Shown here: one piece after another, positions 8,413 through 17,092 of the stretch
Position numbering within the stretch: position 1 is the stretch's first letter
Layout: each line of letters opens with the position of its first letter
Origin: Bradyrhizobium rifense
GTDB taxonomy: Bacteria > Pseudomonadota > Alphaproteobacteria > Rhizobiales > Xanthobacteraceae
NCBI RefSeq assembly: GCF_008123425.1
Contig: NZ_VSSS01000034.1
Location: 1-64,000, forward strand
DNA length: 64,000 nt
Direction: 5' to 3'
Made by a program: the position numbers and the translations under genes
Notes under the pieces: generated by a model
What the model was told of the DNA's origin: nothing
The model's database searches: none
What the model saw: the letters and a program-made list of their open reading frames with translations, nothing else

Positions 8413-9507
8413 CTAAGCACGCAACCTCGGAATGAGGCGCGTTGCATTCTCATGGCCGATGGCATCGAGATCCTCTGCCGAGAGGCCAAGCTTCTGCAAT
8501 TGCGCAAACTGGCCAAAGCCGAAATAGGGATAGTCAGTGCCGTAGGTGATCTGCGAGGCCGGCACGAGCTTGAGCAGCGCTGCCATGGACGGCGCGAACG
8601 TCGCATTCGCGGTGTCGTAATGAAGCCGGCGCAGCTCGCCCTCGATCCCCTCCGGCGCAAATTCCTTCAGGTCGGGCCGCGCCCCGTAAAACGAATTGAT
8701 ACGCCCGGCCATCATTGGGATCGTGCCGCCGGCGTGCGAGAACAGCCATTTGATGTCGCGATAACGGGCGAATGAGCCGCTGAGCAGCAAGCTCGTCACC
8801 GTGCGCGTGGTGTCGTGCGGGACTTCGATCACCGCCGGAAACGTGCCGACGCTGAGAGCACTGCAGCAGCTCGCGACCAGCGGATGGACATAGACGACCG
8901 CCTTGCGGCGATTGAGTTCTTCGAGCACTGGTCTGTAGGCCGCATTGCCGAGCCATTTGTCGCCGTAGCTCGTCTGCAATCCAATCCCGTCGGCCTTCAG
9001 CGTGTCGAGCGCGTATTCGATTTCCTTGAGCGTGGCGTCGATGTCCAGCATCGACAAGGTCGCGAACAGGCCGAAGCGGCCCGGGTGGTCGCGCATCATC
9101 TCCGCCGCATAGTCGTTGCAGCTCCGCGCGAGCCGGCCGGATTCCGCCGCGTCAAGGTCGAACCACACGCCGGGGGTCGAGGCGACCGACAGGATGCCGG
9201 CTCGGACCCCATTGCTGTTCATATCCTCCACCAGCTTCTCGCGGGTCCATGCGACCTGACCGGGGAAGTGTGGCTGCTTGCGCGCGTCTTCGTAGCCAAG
9301 CCAGAGCTTTTGATATTCGGGCGGATAGAAATGCAGATGGGTATCGATCAACGTTGGCTTGGTTTGTCCGAGTGCCGCAATCGACGGGAGGGTCGAGGCC
9401 ACGCCAAGTGCACCTAATCCCGCGAGAAGCCCGCGTCGCGACCATTTCGGATCGCAACAGGTGCAGCTGCGGCCATGCCCTGGCGATTTTTGATCCCTCG
9501 TGTTCAT
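8413..9507 (-). CDS. Tat-exported amidohydrolase (ACMSD-like)
   Basis: A metal-dependent amidohydrolase of the amidohydrolase_2/ACMSD group, about 364 residues. The TIM-barrel metal motif [11 protein letters not shown] follows the signal region, and later signatures are [10 protein letters not shown] (metal histidine) and YGTDYPYFG (metal aspartate). The N-terminus has a twin-arginine signal, [16 protein letters not shown], preceded by a CTCCD segment, so the folded enzyme is probably exported. The ATG at 9507 has GGAG 9-13 bases upstream, and an upstream in-frame extension looks non-coding. Decarboxylation or hydrolysis of an aromatic acid is typical for the family; the substrate is unknown. 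Confidence 0.85.
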   Translation of the reverse strand: MNTRDQKSPGHGRSCTCCDPKWSRRGLLAGLGALGVASTLPSIAALGQTKPTLIDTHLHFYPPEYQKLWLGYEDARKQPHFPGQVAWTREKLVEDMNSNGVRAGILSVASTPGVWFDLDAAESGRLARSCNDYAAEMMRDHPGRFGLFATLSMLDIDATLKEIEYALDTLKADGIGLQTSYGDKWLGNAAYRPVLEELNRRKAVVYVHPLVASCCSALSVGTFPAVIEVPHDTTRTVTSLLLSGSFARYRDIKWLFSHAGGTIPMMAGRINSFYGARPDLKEFAPEGIEGELRRLHYDTANATFAPSMAALLKLVPASQITYGTDYPYFGFGQFAQLQKLGLSAEDLDAIGHENATRLIPRLRA

Positions 9508-9695
9508 CTTGCGATTCTCCGATGACGATCCGACAAAGCAAGGACCCATGCGGGCAATGGGGACTTCGCCCATCTGCAATCGTCTGTCTGGATAGACGAC
9601 CTGTCGTGATCGTCGGGGATTGGATTGCGCCGTTTTATCGCCGTTGAACGATGTCTGCACCAAGCCCATCGCGTCATGCCAGCAACTTTATGTGA

Positions 9696-9977
9696 AAACG
9701 GCTCGCCGCTAGGGCGCCGCTCGATAGCTGGGTGCTTCTGTTCGCGCGTGTCGCGATCGCGCCGCTGTTTCTCTACAGCGGCGTTGGAAAGGTGATGGCA
9801 TTCACCGCGACGGCGGGTGCAGCGACACATACCCAGACCGTACGGGGATTTGCACCAACCGCCAGAAAGATTACCTTTGTGACCATCGACATCTGGCGTG
9901 TCGAGGGCGAAAAATTCGCCGAGCATTGAGATCTTGTTGACCTTGCCGGCATGGAGAAACAGCTGGCCGGGAAATGA
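9696..9977 (+). pseudogene. Chimeric remnant: DoxX N-terminus fused to SnoaL-like C-terminus
   Basis: In a single frame the sequence reads APLDSWVLLFARVAIAPLFL then YSGVGKVMAF, which is the first transmembrane segment of a DoxX-family protein. It passes abruptly into THTQTVRGFAPTARKITF and VTIDIWRVEGEKFAEH, which resembles the C-terminal half of a SnoaL-like (ester cyclase) protein. The conserved tryptophan after EH is replaced by a stop (TGA for TGG), and the SnoaL-like reading continues beyond it (DLVDLAGMEKQLAG) to a second stop. Each half is too short to be functional. I interpret this as deletion-fused relics of two neighbouring genes. Confidence 0.6.
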
Positions 9978-10069
9978 AACTCCCTGGAATTCGAAATCAC
10001 CCGTAGCGCTTTGTGTAGCGCGTGACACCAGATAGGAAGCTGGCGGTCTTCATCGCCGATATCCTTCGT

Positions 10070-11626
10070 TCACCGGGTTTCGTCGAGCGCGCAGATGACG
10101 GTGCAGACCACGCCGCGCGGCAGGAAGTCGACCGTTGCCTCGCCGCCGAGCTGGTCGCGTGCGCTGCGCTCGATCAGGCGCGAGCCGAAGCCGCGCTGCA
10201 CCGGCGCCGTCACCGGTGGCCCGCCAGTCTCGGTCCAGATCAGCCGGAGCCGCGGCTTGGGCGTATCTTCCATAATCTCCCAGTCCAGGGTCACCCGCCC
10301 GGTTTCGTTGGATAGTGCGCCGTATTTCGCGGCGTTGGTGGCGATCTCGTGCACGATCATTGAGAGCACGACGGCAAGCCGCGGCGACAGCGGCACGGCG
10401 GGGCCGGCCATGCGGATGCGTTCGGGACCGGAAAGCAGAAAGGGCTGGAGCACGCGCGTCACTACATCCTTCAGCTCCGAGCCCTGCCACTTCTCCTGGC
10501 TGAGGAGATTATGTGCTTCGGCGAGCGCACCGAGACGGCCCTCGAATTTCGTCCGCTCGTCGCGGCTGGCGCTGCGAAACGTCTGCACCGCGATGGCCTG
10601 CATCAGCGCCAGCGTGTTCTTGACGCGATGGTTGAGCTCCTCGATCAGCAGATTGTGCAGCATGTCGCCGCGCGCAATCGTGGTCGCCATCCTGACGGCA
10701 AAGGTCAGGCCGATCAGCAGCAACACGCCGCCGATCAGGCTGGTGATCGCGATGTTGCGCCAGAGCGGTGCGATCAGCGAGCTTTCCGGAACGCCGGCGG
10801 CGACGGTCCACCCCGTGAGCTGCGATCGCGTGTAGGCGGAGGCGAGTGCGATGCCGTCGAGCGAGATCGACGAGAGGGCGGCCTCGGGTGCGCGGAACAT
10901 GGCCTCGTAGAGCGAAGGCGAAGCGCGCTTGCCGAATGTTTCGCCGGGGTTCGGCACGCGCGCGAACACGGTGCCCTTGGCGTCGAGCAGGGATGCCGTC
11001 CACTCCTGGTCAGGCCGCTGCTTCTCGACGAGATTCTGGAAGATGCTGATCGGTGGGCCGAAGCAGAGGTCGTAGATCACCTCGCCGTTGCGCAACACTG
11101 GAACTTCGACGGTGAGAACCTGCCGCTGATTGAGCGTGCCCGTGAACAGGTCGGAATATTGCGGGGCCTTGGTCGCGAACACTTTCTCGACGATCTCGAT
11201 ATTGCCGCGCGACGGCAGGCTCGCAATGTCTTCCGTCGCCGAGGAAAACAGGATCTTGCCCTTGCGGTCGGAGATCAGCACCAAGCCGCCCTTGCCGTAT
11301 TGATCGAGGAAGCCGAGCGCGATGCGGCGAAAATTCGGGAAGTCGTCGTTTTGCAGCGAGTTCGTCAGCGCAAGCACCTGCAGACTGCCGGTCATCCGCT
11401 GGACCTCGGAATCCAGCACCAGGCGCATGCTGCGCACGTTCTCCAGCACGCGCCGGGTCGCGTCGTTGCGGTCCTGCTTGTAATTGTAGAAGGCGATGCC
11501 GACCGCGAACACGATCATTGGCAGCGTCGTTCCCGCGACCAGGAGAGCGAGCCGGACCGGCAGGGTGAGCTTTGGCAAACGGGGATATCCTGGTTCCGGC
11601 GCGACGGCGCCGGACAGGCGAAGCAT
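10070..11626 (-). CDS. HWE-family sensor histidine kinase with periplasmic sensor domain
   Basis: A membrane sensor kinase (about 518 residues). One transmembrane helix near residues 20-42, a double-Cache-like extracytoplasmic domain (about 45-270, LVLISDRKGKILFSS, SLLDAKGTVFARV) and a second helix (ITSLIGGVLLLIGLTFAV) lead to an HWE dimerisation/phosphoacceptor region, ELNHRVKNTLALMQAIA, whose histidine is the expected autophosphorylation site. The ATP-binding part has HEIATNAAKYGALS and the W-x-E motif WTETGG, diagnostic of HWE kinases common in Rhizobiales. No response regulator lies next to it. The start is uncertain between the ATG at 11626 and a GTG at 11650. Confidence 0.88.
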   Translation of the reverse strand: MLRLSGAVAPEPGYPRLPKLTLPVRLALLVAGTTLPMIVFAVGIAFYNYKQDRNDATRRVLENVRSMRLVLDSEVQRMTGSLQVLALTNSLQNDDFPNFRRIALGFLDQYGKGGLVLISDRKGKILFSSATEDIASLPSRGNIEIVEKVFATKAPQYSDLFTGTLNQRQVLTVEVPVLRNGEVIYDLCFGPPISIFQNLVEKQRPDQEWTASLLDAKGTVFARVPNPGETFGKRASPSLYEAMFRAPEAALSSISLDGIALASAYTRSQLTGWTVAAGVPESSLIAPLWRNIAITSLIGGVLLLIGLTFAVRMATTIARGDMLHNLLIEELNHRVKNTLALMQAIAVQTFRSASRDERTKFEGRLGALAEAHNLLSQEKWQGSELKDVVTRVLQPFLLSGPERIRMAGPAVPLSPRLAVVLSMIVHEIATNAAKYGALSNETGRVTLDWEIMEDTPKPRLRLIWTETGGPPVTAPVQRGFGSRLIERSARDQLGGEATVDFLPRGVVCTVICALDETR

Positions 11627-11715
11627 AATGCAGCACCGGTGTTCCGCCACTGCACTTTTCGGGGGGCTTGCGCGCCGGCATCCGTGCGGCGCGCAAGTTG
11701 CAGTGCAAAAGCAGC

Positions 11716-12990
11716 CTACAGATTGGTCTCGGTGATCGCGGCGTAGACCATGCTGCGCAGCTCGCGCCGGATCGGGTAGGCGCTCGACGGCAGCACCTGC
11801 GTCATGAAGATTGTGATCAACTCCTCAGCGGGATCGATCCAGAACGAGGTTGTGGCCGCGCCGCCCCAATTGTATTCGCCGGGGCTGCCGGCGATCAGGG
11901 TTTCGGACGGGCGCATGGTCACGGCGAAACCGAGGCCGAAGCCGATGCCGTTATAGGCGGCCTCCGCGAACATCGAGCGCGACACTTCGGGCAGCGTGCG
12001 GCCACCCGGAATGTGGTTGCTCGTCATCAGCGCCAGTGTCTTCGGTCCGATCAGTCTGACGCCGCCGAGTTCGCCGCCGTTGAGCAGTGCGCGGCAGAAG
12101 GCGAGATAATCGGCCATCGTCGAGCAGAGCCCGCCGCCGCCGGAGATGAAGGAGGGCACCGACAGGAACGAACTCTTGGTCGGATCGTCCTGGAGCGTCA
12201 GGCCCTCGCGGCGCTGGCCGGCATGGAACGTGAAGCCACCACTGGGATCGGCGTTATAGCAGGCGGCGAAACGGTGCGCCTTGGAGGCCGGCACGTGGAA
12301 GTCGGTGTCGGTCATGCCGAGCGGATCGAGAATCCGCGTTTTCAGGAACTGCTCGAAGGGCATGCCGGAAATCTTGCCGACGAGATAGCCGAGCACATCG
12401 GTCGACACCGAGTAGTTCCAGGCTTCGCCCGGCGAGAATTCGAGCGGGATTTTGGCAAGGCTCTCGATCATGGTCTGCAGCGTGCCGGCTTTCTCGACCT
12501 CGCCGATCTTTTCGGCGCGATAGGCGGCATCGACATTGGAGCGCTGCTGGAAGCCGTAAGTAAGCCCCGAGGTGTGGCGCAAGAGGTCGACGATCTGCAT
12601 CGGCCGCGTCGGCGGCCTCGTCAAAAACGCCGGCGAGGTACCGGCGACGAACACGCCGAGATCCTTCCATTCCGGAATGTATTTGGCGACAGGCTCGTCG
12701 ATCGCGACCAGGCCTTGCTCGACCAGCATCATGAAAGCGACGGTGGTGAGCGGCTTGGTCATGGAATAGATGCGGTAGATGGTGTCGTCCTTGACCGGCA
12801 CCTTGCGCTCGACATCGGCAAGGCCCTGCACCGAGCTGTGGGCGATCTTGCCGCGGCGGTAGACGAGGAGATGCGTACCCGGGAAACGGCCGGCATCGAT
12901 GTAGCGGTTCTTCAGATGCGCATCGACGCGGTCGAGCGCGGCCTTGGACATGCCCACGGATTCGGGCGAGGCGGGGGTTGGGGCGAGCAT
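11716..12990 (-). CDS. Serine hydrolase of the class C beta-lactamase/esterase family
   Basis: A 424-residue penicillin-binding-protein-fold hydrolase. The catalytic SxxK motif is YSMTKP (Ser76, Lys79), and the second motif is WNYSVS with Tyr193, as in EstB-type esterases that carry Y-S-x rather than Y-x-N. There is no signal peptide, so it is likely a cytoplasmic esterase or amidase rather than a resistance enzyme. GGAGGAA precedes the ATG. It lies downstream of nothing obvious on its strand and diverges from the dioxygenase gene, with about 170 bases between them. Confidence 0.87.
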   Translation of the reverse strand: MLAPTPASPESVGMSKAALDRVDAHLKNRYIDAGRFPGTHLLVYRRGKIAHSSVQGLADVERKVPVKDDTIYRIYSMTKPLTTVAFMMLVEQGLVAIDEPVAKYIPEWKDLGVFVAGTSPAFLTRPPTRPMQIVDLLRHTSGLTYGFQQRSNVDAAYRAEKIGEVEKAGTLQTMIESLAKIPLEFSPGEAWNYSVSTDVLGYLVGKISGMPFEQFLKTRILDPLGMTDTDFHVPASKAHRFAACYNADPSGGFTFHAGQRREGLTLQDDPTKSSFLSVPSFISGGGGLCSTMADYLAFCRALLNGGELGGVRLIGPKTLALMTSNHIPGGRTLPEVSRSMFAEAAYNGIGFGLGFAVTMRPSETLIAGSPGEYNWGGAATTSFWIDPAEELITIFMTQVLPSSAYPIRRELRSMVYAAITETNL

Positions 12991-13160
12991 CGGTTCCTCC
13001 GGGCAGTTTTCTCAGGCGTTGATAGCCGAAATGACGGCCTCATTCCAAGCGGGTCGCGCTTAACGCGGGCAGGCCTACTGGTGTAGGCTCCAGTCTGGAA
13101 CGCCTCCAGGGAGCCCCAAAGATCCGATGGGGCCAACGAGAAACTCAGGGCAAACGCACC

Positions 13161-14078
13161 ATGACCCAGTTCAACGAGACCGAACTCACTGAAGCCGTCG
13201 TCAAAAGCTTCGACAACACGCCCGATACGCGTGCGAAATTCCTGCTCCAGGAATTGGTGAAGTCGCTGCACGATTACGTGAGCAAGACCGGTCTCACCTT
13301 CGAGGAATGGGAATACGCCATCGATTTCCTGACCCGCACCGGCCAGAAATGCACCGACACCCGCCAGGAGTTCATCCTGCTCTCCGACGTGCTCGGCGTC
13401 TCCATGCTGGTCGATGCCGTCAACCACCGCGACCGCGATGGTGCGACCCAGACCACGGTGCTCGGCCCGTTCTATGTCGGCGAGCACAAGATCACCGCCC
13501 ACGGCACCGATATCTCGCCGAACAATCTCACCGGCGAGCGCATGTTCGTGCAGAGCCGCGTCACCGATCTCAAGGGCAAGCCGCTGGCGAATGTCCCCGT
13601 CGACGTCTGGCATGCCGACGATGACGGCTTCTATGATTCACAGAAGGCGAATTATGATGAGGTCGGCGCCTCGGCGCGGGCGCGCTTTATTACGGACAGC
13701 GACGGCAAATTCTTCTTCCGCACGATTTTGCCGTGCAGCTACCCGATCCCGACCGACGGGCCGGTCGGCGAGATGATCGTGCAGACCAAGCGCCACCCGA
13801 TGCGCCCGGCGCATGTGCACTTCCTGGTCAACGCAAAGGGCTACGAGCCGCTGATCACCCACGTCTTCATGGACGGCGACAAATACCTCGATTCCGACGT
13901 GGTGTTCGGGGTCAAGGACGACCTCGTCGCCAAGGTCGAACCGCGCAACGACCTGGAGATGCCCGACGGCGCCAAGGCGAACGGGCAATGGCACCTGATG
14001 ACCTATGAATTCCACCTCAAGCCCGGCGGCGGCCTCGCGCCCAAGCCGCTGGGGACGAAGGCGGCGGAGCCGGCCTGA
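13161..14078 (+). CDS. Intradiol ring-cleavage dioxygenase (hydroxyquinol/catechol 1,2-dioxygenase type)
   Basis: A non-haem Fe(III) dioxygenase that cleaves a catechol or hydroxyquinol between the two hydroxyls to a (malonyl)muconate product. The helical N-terminal dimerisation domain (residues about 25-95) precedes the catalytic beta-sandwich. The four iron ligands are visible: Tyr158 (DGFYDS), Tyr194 (CSYPIP), and His218 and His220 (RPAHVHF). The length of 305 and the presence of the N-terminal domain favour the catechol/hydroxyquinol branch over protocatechuate dioxygenase. No maleylacetate reductase or muconate enzymes adjoin it, so the substrate is left open. It converges with a LysR gene. 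Confidence 0.9.
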   Translation: MTQFNETELTEAVVKSFDNTPDTRAKFLLQELVKSLHDYVSKTGLTFEEWEYAIDFLTRTGQKCTDTRQEFILLSDVLGVSMLVDAVNHRDRDGATQTTVLGPFYVGEHKITAHGTDISPNNLTGERMFVQSRVTDLKGKPLANVPVDVWHADDDGFYDSQKANYDEVGASARARFITDSDGKFFFRTILPCSYPIPTDGPVGEMIVQTKRHPMRPAHVHFLVNAKGYEPLITHVFMDGDKYLDSDVVFGVKDDLVAKVEPRNDLEMPDGAKANGQWHLMTYEFHLKPGGGLAPKPLGTKAAEPA

Positions 14079-14102
14079 CAGCCCTGCTGGGCGCACCATT
14101 TC

Positions 14103-14996
14103 TCAATTCCCGATATGGGCCGCAAGCTCCTCGGGCGTCCCCATCGGAAAGGCTTCCTTCAAAAAGTCGAGGAAGGCGGACACGCGCGCACTTAGCAACC
14201 GTCGCGATGGATAGAGCGTCCAAAGCGCGATGTCTGGTCCGTCGACATCCCCCCAATGCACCAGCGTGCCGGCGGCAAGATCGTGACTGACCAGTGACAC
14301 CGGAAGGCGTCCGGCGCCGACGCCCGCTCGGACCGCATCACGGACCATGATGAGCGACGACAGTCGAAGCACTGGATCAACCGCGATGCGCGATCTTCCC
14401 GCTGGCATCGTTACGTCCCAAGACGTGGTTTGCTCACCCGCTCCGCGCACGACCGCCGGAACAGCCAAGTCGTCCGTCGGTCGTCTCAGGTCCGGGCTCG
14501 CCACGACCACCAGCCGGTCGCGCAGAAAGATTCGTCCGACAAGACTTTCGTCCGGATCCGGATTGACCCGAATGACCAAGTCATAACCTTCCTCCACCAT
14601 GTCGACGGTCCGATCTTCCGTCGTGACCTCGAGCCGAACCTCCGGATATCTGAGCGCGAACCCGGCCGCGAGCTTCCCCATGGCCGTCTGCGAGAACAGA
14701 AGGGGCGCGCTAATCCGCAACCTGCCTTGCGGCCTGTCGCCACCGGAAGCGATCGCGGCGGCAGTCTCGTCGAGTTCGGTCAGGAGCGTGCCAGTCCGTT
14801 CGTAGAGCGCGCGTCCTTCCTGTGTGAGCTTCAGTACACGCGCTCCGCGCTCGAAAAGGCGCAGGTCGAGACGACTCTCCAGTTCTGCGACCCGGCGGGA
14901 CAGGGTCGCTTTCGGACGTCCTGCGGCACGGGCGGCTCGTCCGAACCCTCCGTGCCGGGCGACGAGATTGAAGTCAGCGAGAGCAAGGAGATCCAT
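14103..14996 (-). CDS. LysR-family transcriptional regulator
   Basis: About 297 residues with an N-terminal winged helix-turn-helix (LLALADFNLVARHGGFGRAA, then GRPKATLSRRVAELE) and a LysR substrate-binding domain. It is closest in style to the CrgA-like subgroup (EGRALYERTG, GDRPQGRLRISAP). The ATG at 14996 is preferred over a GTG nine bases upstream because of spacing to GGA. It is divergent from the NmrA-like gene across about 100 bases that contain a perfect dyad (15012-15037), so it probably regulates that gene and itself. Confidence 0.9.
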   Translation of the reverse strand: MDLLALADFNLVARHGGFGRAARAAGRPKATLSRRVAELESRLDLRLFERGARVLKLTQEGRALYERTGTLLTELDETAAAIASGGDRPQGRLRISAPLLFSQTAMGKLAAGFALRYPEVRLEVTTEDRTVDMVEEGYDLVIRVNPDPDESLVGRIFLRDRLVVVASPDLRRPTDDLAVPAVVRGAGEQTTSWDVTMPAGRSRIAVDPVLRLSSLIMVRDAVRAGVGAGRLPVSLVSHDLAAGTLVHWGDVDGPDIALWTLYPSRRLLSARVSAFLDFLKEAFPMGTPEELAAHIGN

Positions 14997-15011
14997 GTGT
15001 TCCACTCGTGA

Positions 15012-15037
15012 GACGGTCTGTCCAAATATACCGTCTA
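15012..15037. promoter_or_regulatory. Candidate LysR operator between divergent genes
   Basis: AGACGGT-N12-ACCGTCT is a perfect 7-bp dyad in the divergent intergenic region. A second, smaller dyad GATCC-N6-GGATC follows at 15041-15056. The geometry suits a LysR recognition site plus activation site, but binding is inferred only from position and symmetry. Confidence 0.45.
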
Positions 15038-15099
15038 TCGATCCGAATGTGGATCACTAACTTCCGGGGTGTCTTCTGACCCAACCCGGAGTGAGCCTC

Positions 15100-15984
15100 A
15101 TGACCATCCTCGTTACCGGCGCGACCGGCAATGTCGGCCGCCAAGTCGTTGAACAACTCGTCAAGCGCGGAGCCGATGTCCGCGCCATCGTCCGCGATCC
15201 TGCGAAAGCCAACCTGCCGTCGGGCGTCACCGTCGTGCGGGGCGACCTGCTCGACGTCGATTCCCTTCGCAGCGCACTCTCCGGCGTTTCTACCGTGTTC
15301 CTGCTCAATGCCGTGGTGCCCGATGAGTTTACCCAGGCGCTGATCGCGCTCAATCTGGCTCGCGAGGCGGGCGTCGAGCGGATCGTCTACCTGTCGGTGA
15401 TCCACAGCGATCTCTACGTGAACGTGCCGCACTTCGCGGGCAAGTTCGGCGTCGAGCGGATGATCGAGCAGATGGGATTGAACGCCACCATCCTGCGGCC
15501 GGCCTACTTCATGAACAACGATCTCACGATCAAGGACGTCGTGCTCGGACACGGTGTCTATCCGATGCCGATCGGCAGCAAGGGGCTTGCCATGATCGAC
15601 GTGCGCGACATCGGCGAGATCGCTGCCATCGAACTGATCCGTCGCGAGCAGGCCGCGGGGCCATCCCCGGTTAGCCGGATCAATCTCGTCGGTCCGGACA
15701 CCCTGACCGGCATGGATATCGCTGCCATCTGGTCGGAGGTGTTGGGTCGCACGATCGCCTATGGCGGCGATGACACCGGCGCGTTCGAGCAGAACCTCAA
15801 GCAGTTCATGCCGGGCTGGATGGCTTTCGACATGCGGCTGATGAGCGAGCGCTTTCTCACCAATGGAATGATCCCCGAGGCCGACGACGCCGCGCGTCTG
15901 ACCGCGCTCCTGGGCCGTCCTCTGCGCTCCTATCGCGATTTCGCCTCCGAGATCGCAGCCTCGGCCGCAGCAGGCCGGCACTGA
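15100..15984 (+). CDS. NmrA-like/atypical SDR NAD(P)-binding protein
   Basis: A 294-residue Rossmann-fold protein starting TILVTGATGNVGRQVVEQLV, with the glycine-rich GxxGxxG motif at residues 7-13. The central segment ERIVYLSVIHSD and the NmrA-like organisation indicate a quinone-oxidoreductase-like (QOR2) or regulator-type atypical SDR; the usual YxxxK pair is not evident. The ATG at 15100 has GGAG eight bases upstream, better than the earlier in-frame GTG. Transcribed divergently from a LysR gene that probably controls it, perhaps as part of a redox or electrophile response. Confidence 0.85.
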   Translation: MTILVTGATGNVGRQVVEQLVKRGADVRAIVRDPAKANLPSGVTVVRGDLLDVDSLRSALSGVSTVFLLNAVVPDEFTQALIALNLAREAGVERIVYLSVIHSDLYVNVPHFAGKFGVERMIEQMGLNATILRPAYFMNNDLTIKDVVLGHGVYPMPIGSKGLAMIDVRDIGEIAAIELIRREQAAGPSPVSRINLVGPDTLTGMDIAAIWSEVLGRTIAYGGDDTGAFEQNLKQFMPGWMAFDMRLMSERFLTNGMIPEADDAARLTALLGRPLRSYRDFASEIAASAAAGRH

Positions 15985-16050
15985 TCATCACCACGAACAT
16001 CAATCACGGGGCGGCCTTTGGGAGGCGTCCCGCTTTCCGAGGTCGCTTCC

Positions 16051-16719
16051 ATGCAAACTTCCGAAACCAACACGATACAAACCGCCCAGCCGAAGATACT
16101 GGTCCTTGGAGCGACCGGCGGCACCGGCCGCCTGATCGTCAGCCAGGCGGTGGCGCGGGGTTACGACGTCACCGTGCTGGCGCGTTCTGCCGAGAAGGCG
16201 CGTGATCTGAAGGGGGCGAAGTTCGTCGCCGGAGACGCTCGTGACGAAACCGCGTTGCGCCAAGCGCTCCAAGGCCGGGACGCCGTCGTCAGCGCACTCG
16301 GCACCGCTGCAAGCCCGTTCCGCGAGGTGACGCTTTTGTCGACGGCGACGCGCGCGCTCGTGAACGCAATGAAGGCCGAGCATGTCTCGCGTCTGGTTTG
16401 CATCACGGGCATGGGCGCCGGTGACAGTGCCGGGCACGGCGGCTTTCTGTTCGACAAACTGTTGTTCCCGCTTCTCCTGCGCAACGTCTACGCCGACAAG
16501 GATCGGCAGGAAGCGATTGTCAGGGACAGCGGCCTCGATTGGGTTCTGGTTCGCCCCGCCGTCCTGAATGACAAGAGCAGCCGCGGCGCGATCCGGGCCA
16601 TCACGGATCTCTCCGGCTTCCATGGTGGAAGCATAGCGCGAGAAGACGTCGCAAGATTTGTCCTGGACCAGCTGGGTGACGATGCCTGGCTGCACCGTTC
16701 GCCGTTGATCTCATGGTGA
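16051..16719 (+). CDS. NAD(P)H-binding atypical SDR
   Basis: A 222-residue Rossmann protein (ILVLGATGGTGRLIVSQAVA) related to BVR-B/YhfK-type NAD(P)H-binding proteins. GxxGxxG lies near residues 17-23. The segment SRLVCITGMGAGDSAGHGG takes the place of the catalytic region in classical SDRs. GAGG precedes the ATG at 16051. It follows the NmrA-like gene on the same strand, with 66 bases between, so the pair probably forms one LysR-controlled unit. Substrate unknown. Confidence 0.82.
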   Translation: MQTSETNTIQTAQPKILVLGATGGTGRLIVSQAVARGYDVTVLARSAEKARDLKGAKFVAGDARDETALRQALQGRDAVVSALGTAASPFREVTLLSTATRALVNAMKAEHVSRLVCITGMGAGDSAGHGGFLFDKLLFPLLLRNVYADKDRQEAIVRDSGLDWVLVRPAVLNDKSSRGAIRAITDLSGFHGGSIAREDVARFVLDQLGDDAWLHRSPLISW

Positions 16720-16778
16720 AAGGCCATGCGGGGACAGAATCCGTTTCTCATGGTGTGAATCGCGCCTGCCTAATTTAG

Positions 16779-16910
16779 GTGCGTCGCACAAAATCTAGGC
16801 GAATCGCAAATTTGACATGCGCGCCGGGGCTGCGGCAACCGGGCGCACACGATCTAACTCATTAATTTGAAAAGACTTTCTAGGTCCTTTGGCTTGGCAC
16901 GAAGCTTGAA
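16779..16910 (+). promoter_or_regulatory. nrt control region: tandem dyads and sigma-54-like promoter
   Basis: Two short dyads, GTGCGTCGCAC (16779-16789) and GCGAATCGC (16799-16807), lie 117 and 97 bases upstream of a -24/-12 element TTGGCACGAAGCTTGAA (GG at 16896-16897, TTGA at 16906-16909). The element matches the sigma-54 consensus TGGCACG-N4-TTGC except that the -12 GC is GA. The same arrangement, at identical distances, occurs ahead of narK (20224-20354). The dyads are plausible enhancer sites for an NtrC-type activator; that assignment is inference. Confidence 0.65.
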
Positions 16911-16919
16911 TTGTTCAAG

Positions 16920-17092
16920 CCGACGCCATTGATGCCGTCCCGCGAGACTTCTCATCCGATTTGCTGACGCCACCAGGCGGGGGTTCCCCCGTCGCGCGTT
17001 GGCATGCGCCAAAGCCGGCGCCACGGACGGACGGGCTGCTCGCGCGCACTGACGCCAACAATTCTGCAACGATGCAAAGGACGACACCGCCT
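16920..17092 (+). promoter_or_regulatory. nrtA leader RNA with two hexaloop hairpins (candidate NasT/ANTAR target)
   Basis: The predicted transcript begins with a stem GACGCC/GCCGTC (one C-C mismatch) closing the hexaloop ATTGAT (16922-16939). Near its end is TGC-AACGAT-GCA (17065-17076). Both loops have A at position 1 and G at position 4, the signature recognised by ANTAR antiterminators such as NasT/NasR. Between them are a GC hairpin (CGGGGG-tt-CCCCCG) and TTGGC-atgc-GCCAA. No T-rich terminator tail is visible, so the mechanism is tentative. Confidence 0.5.
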
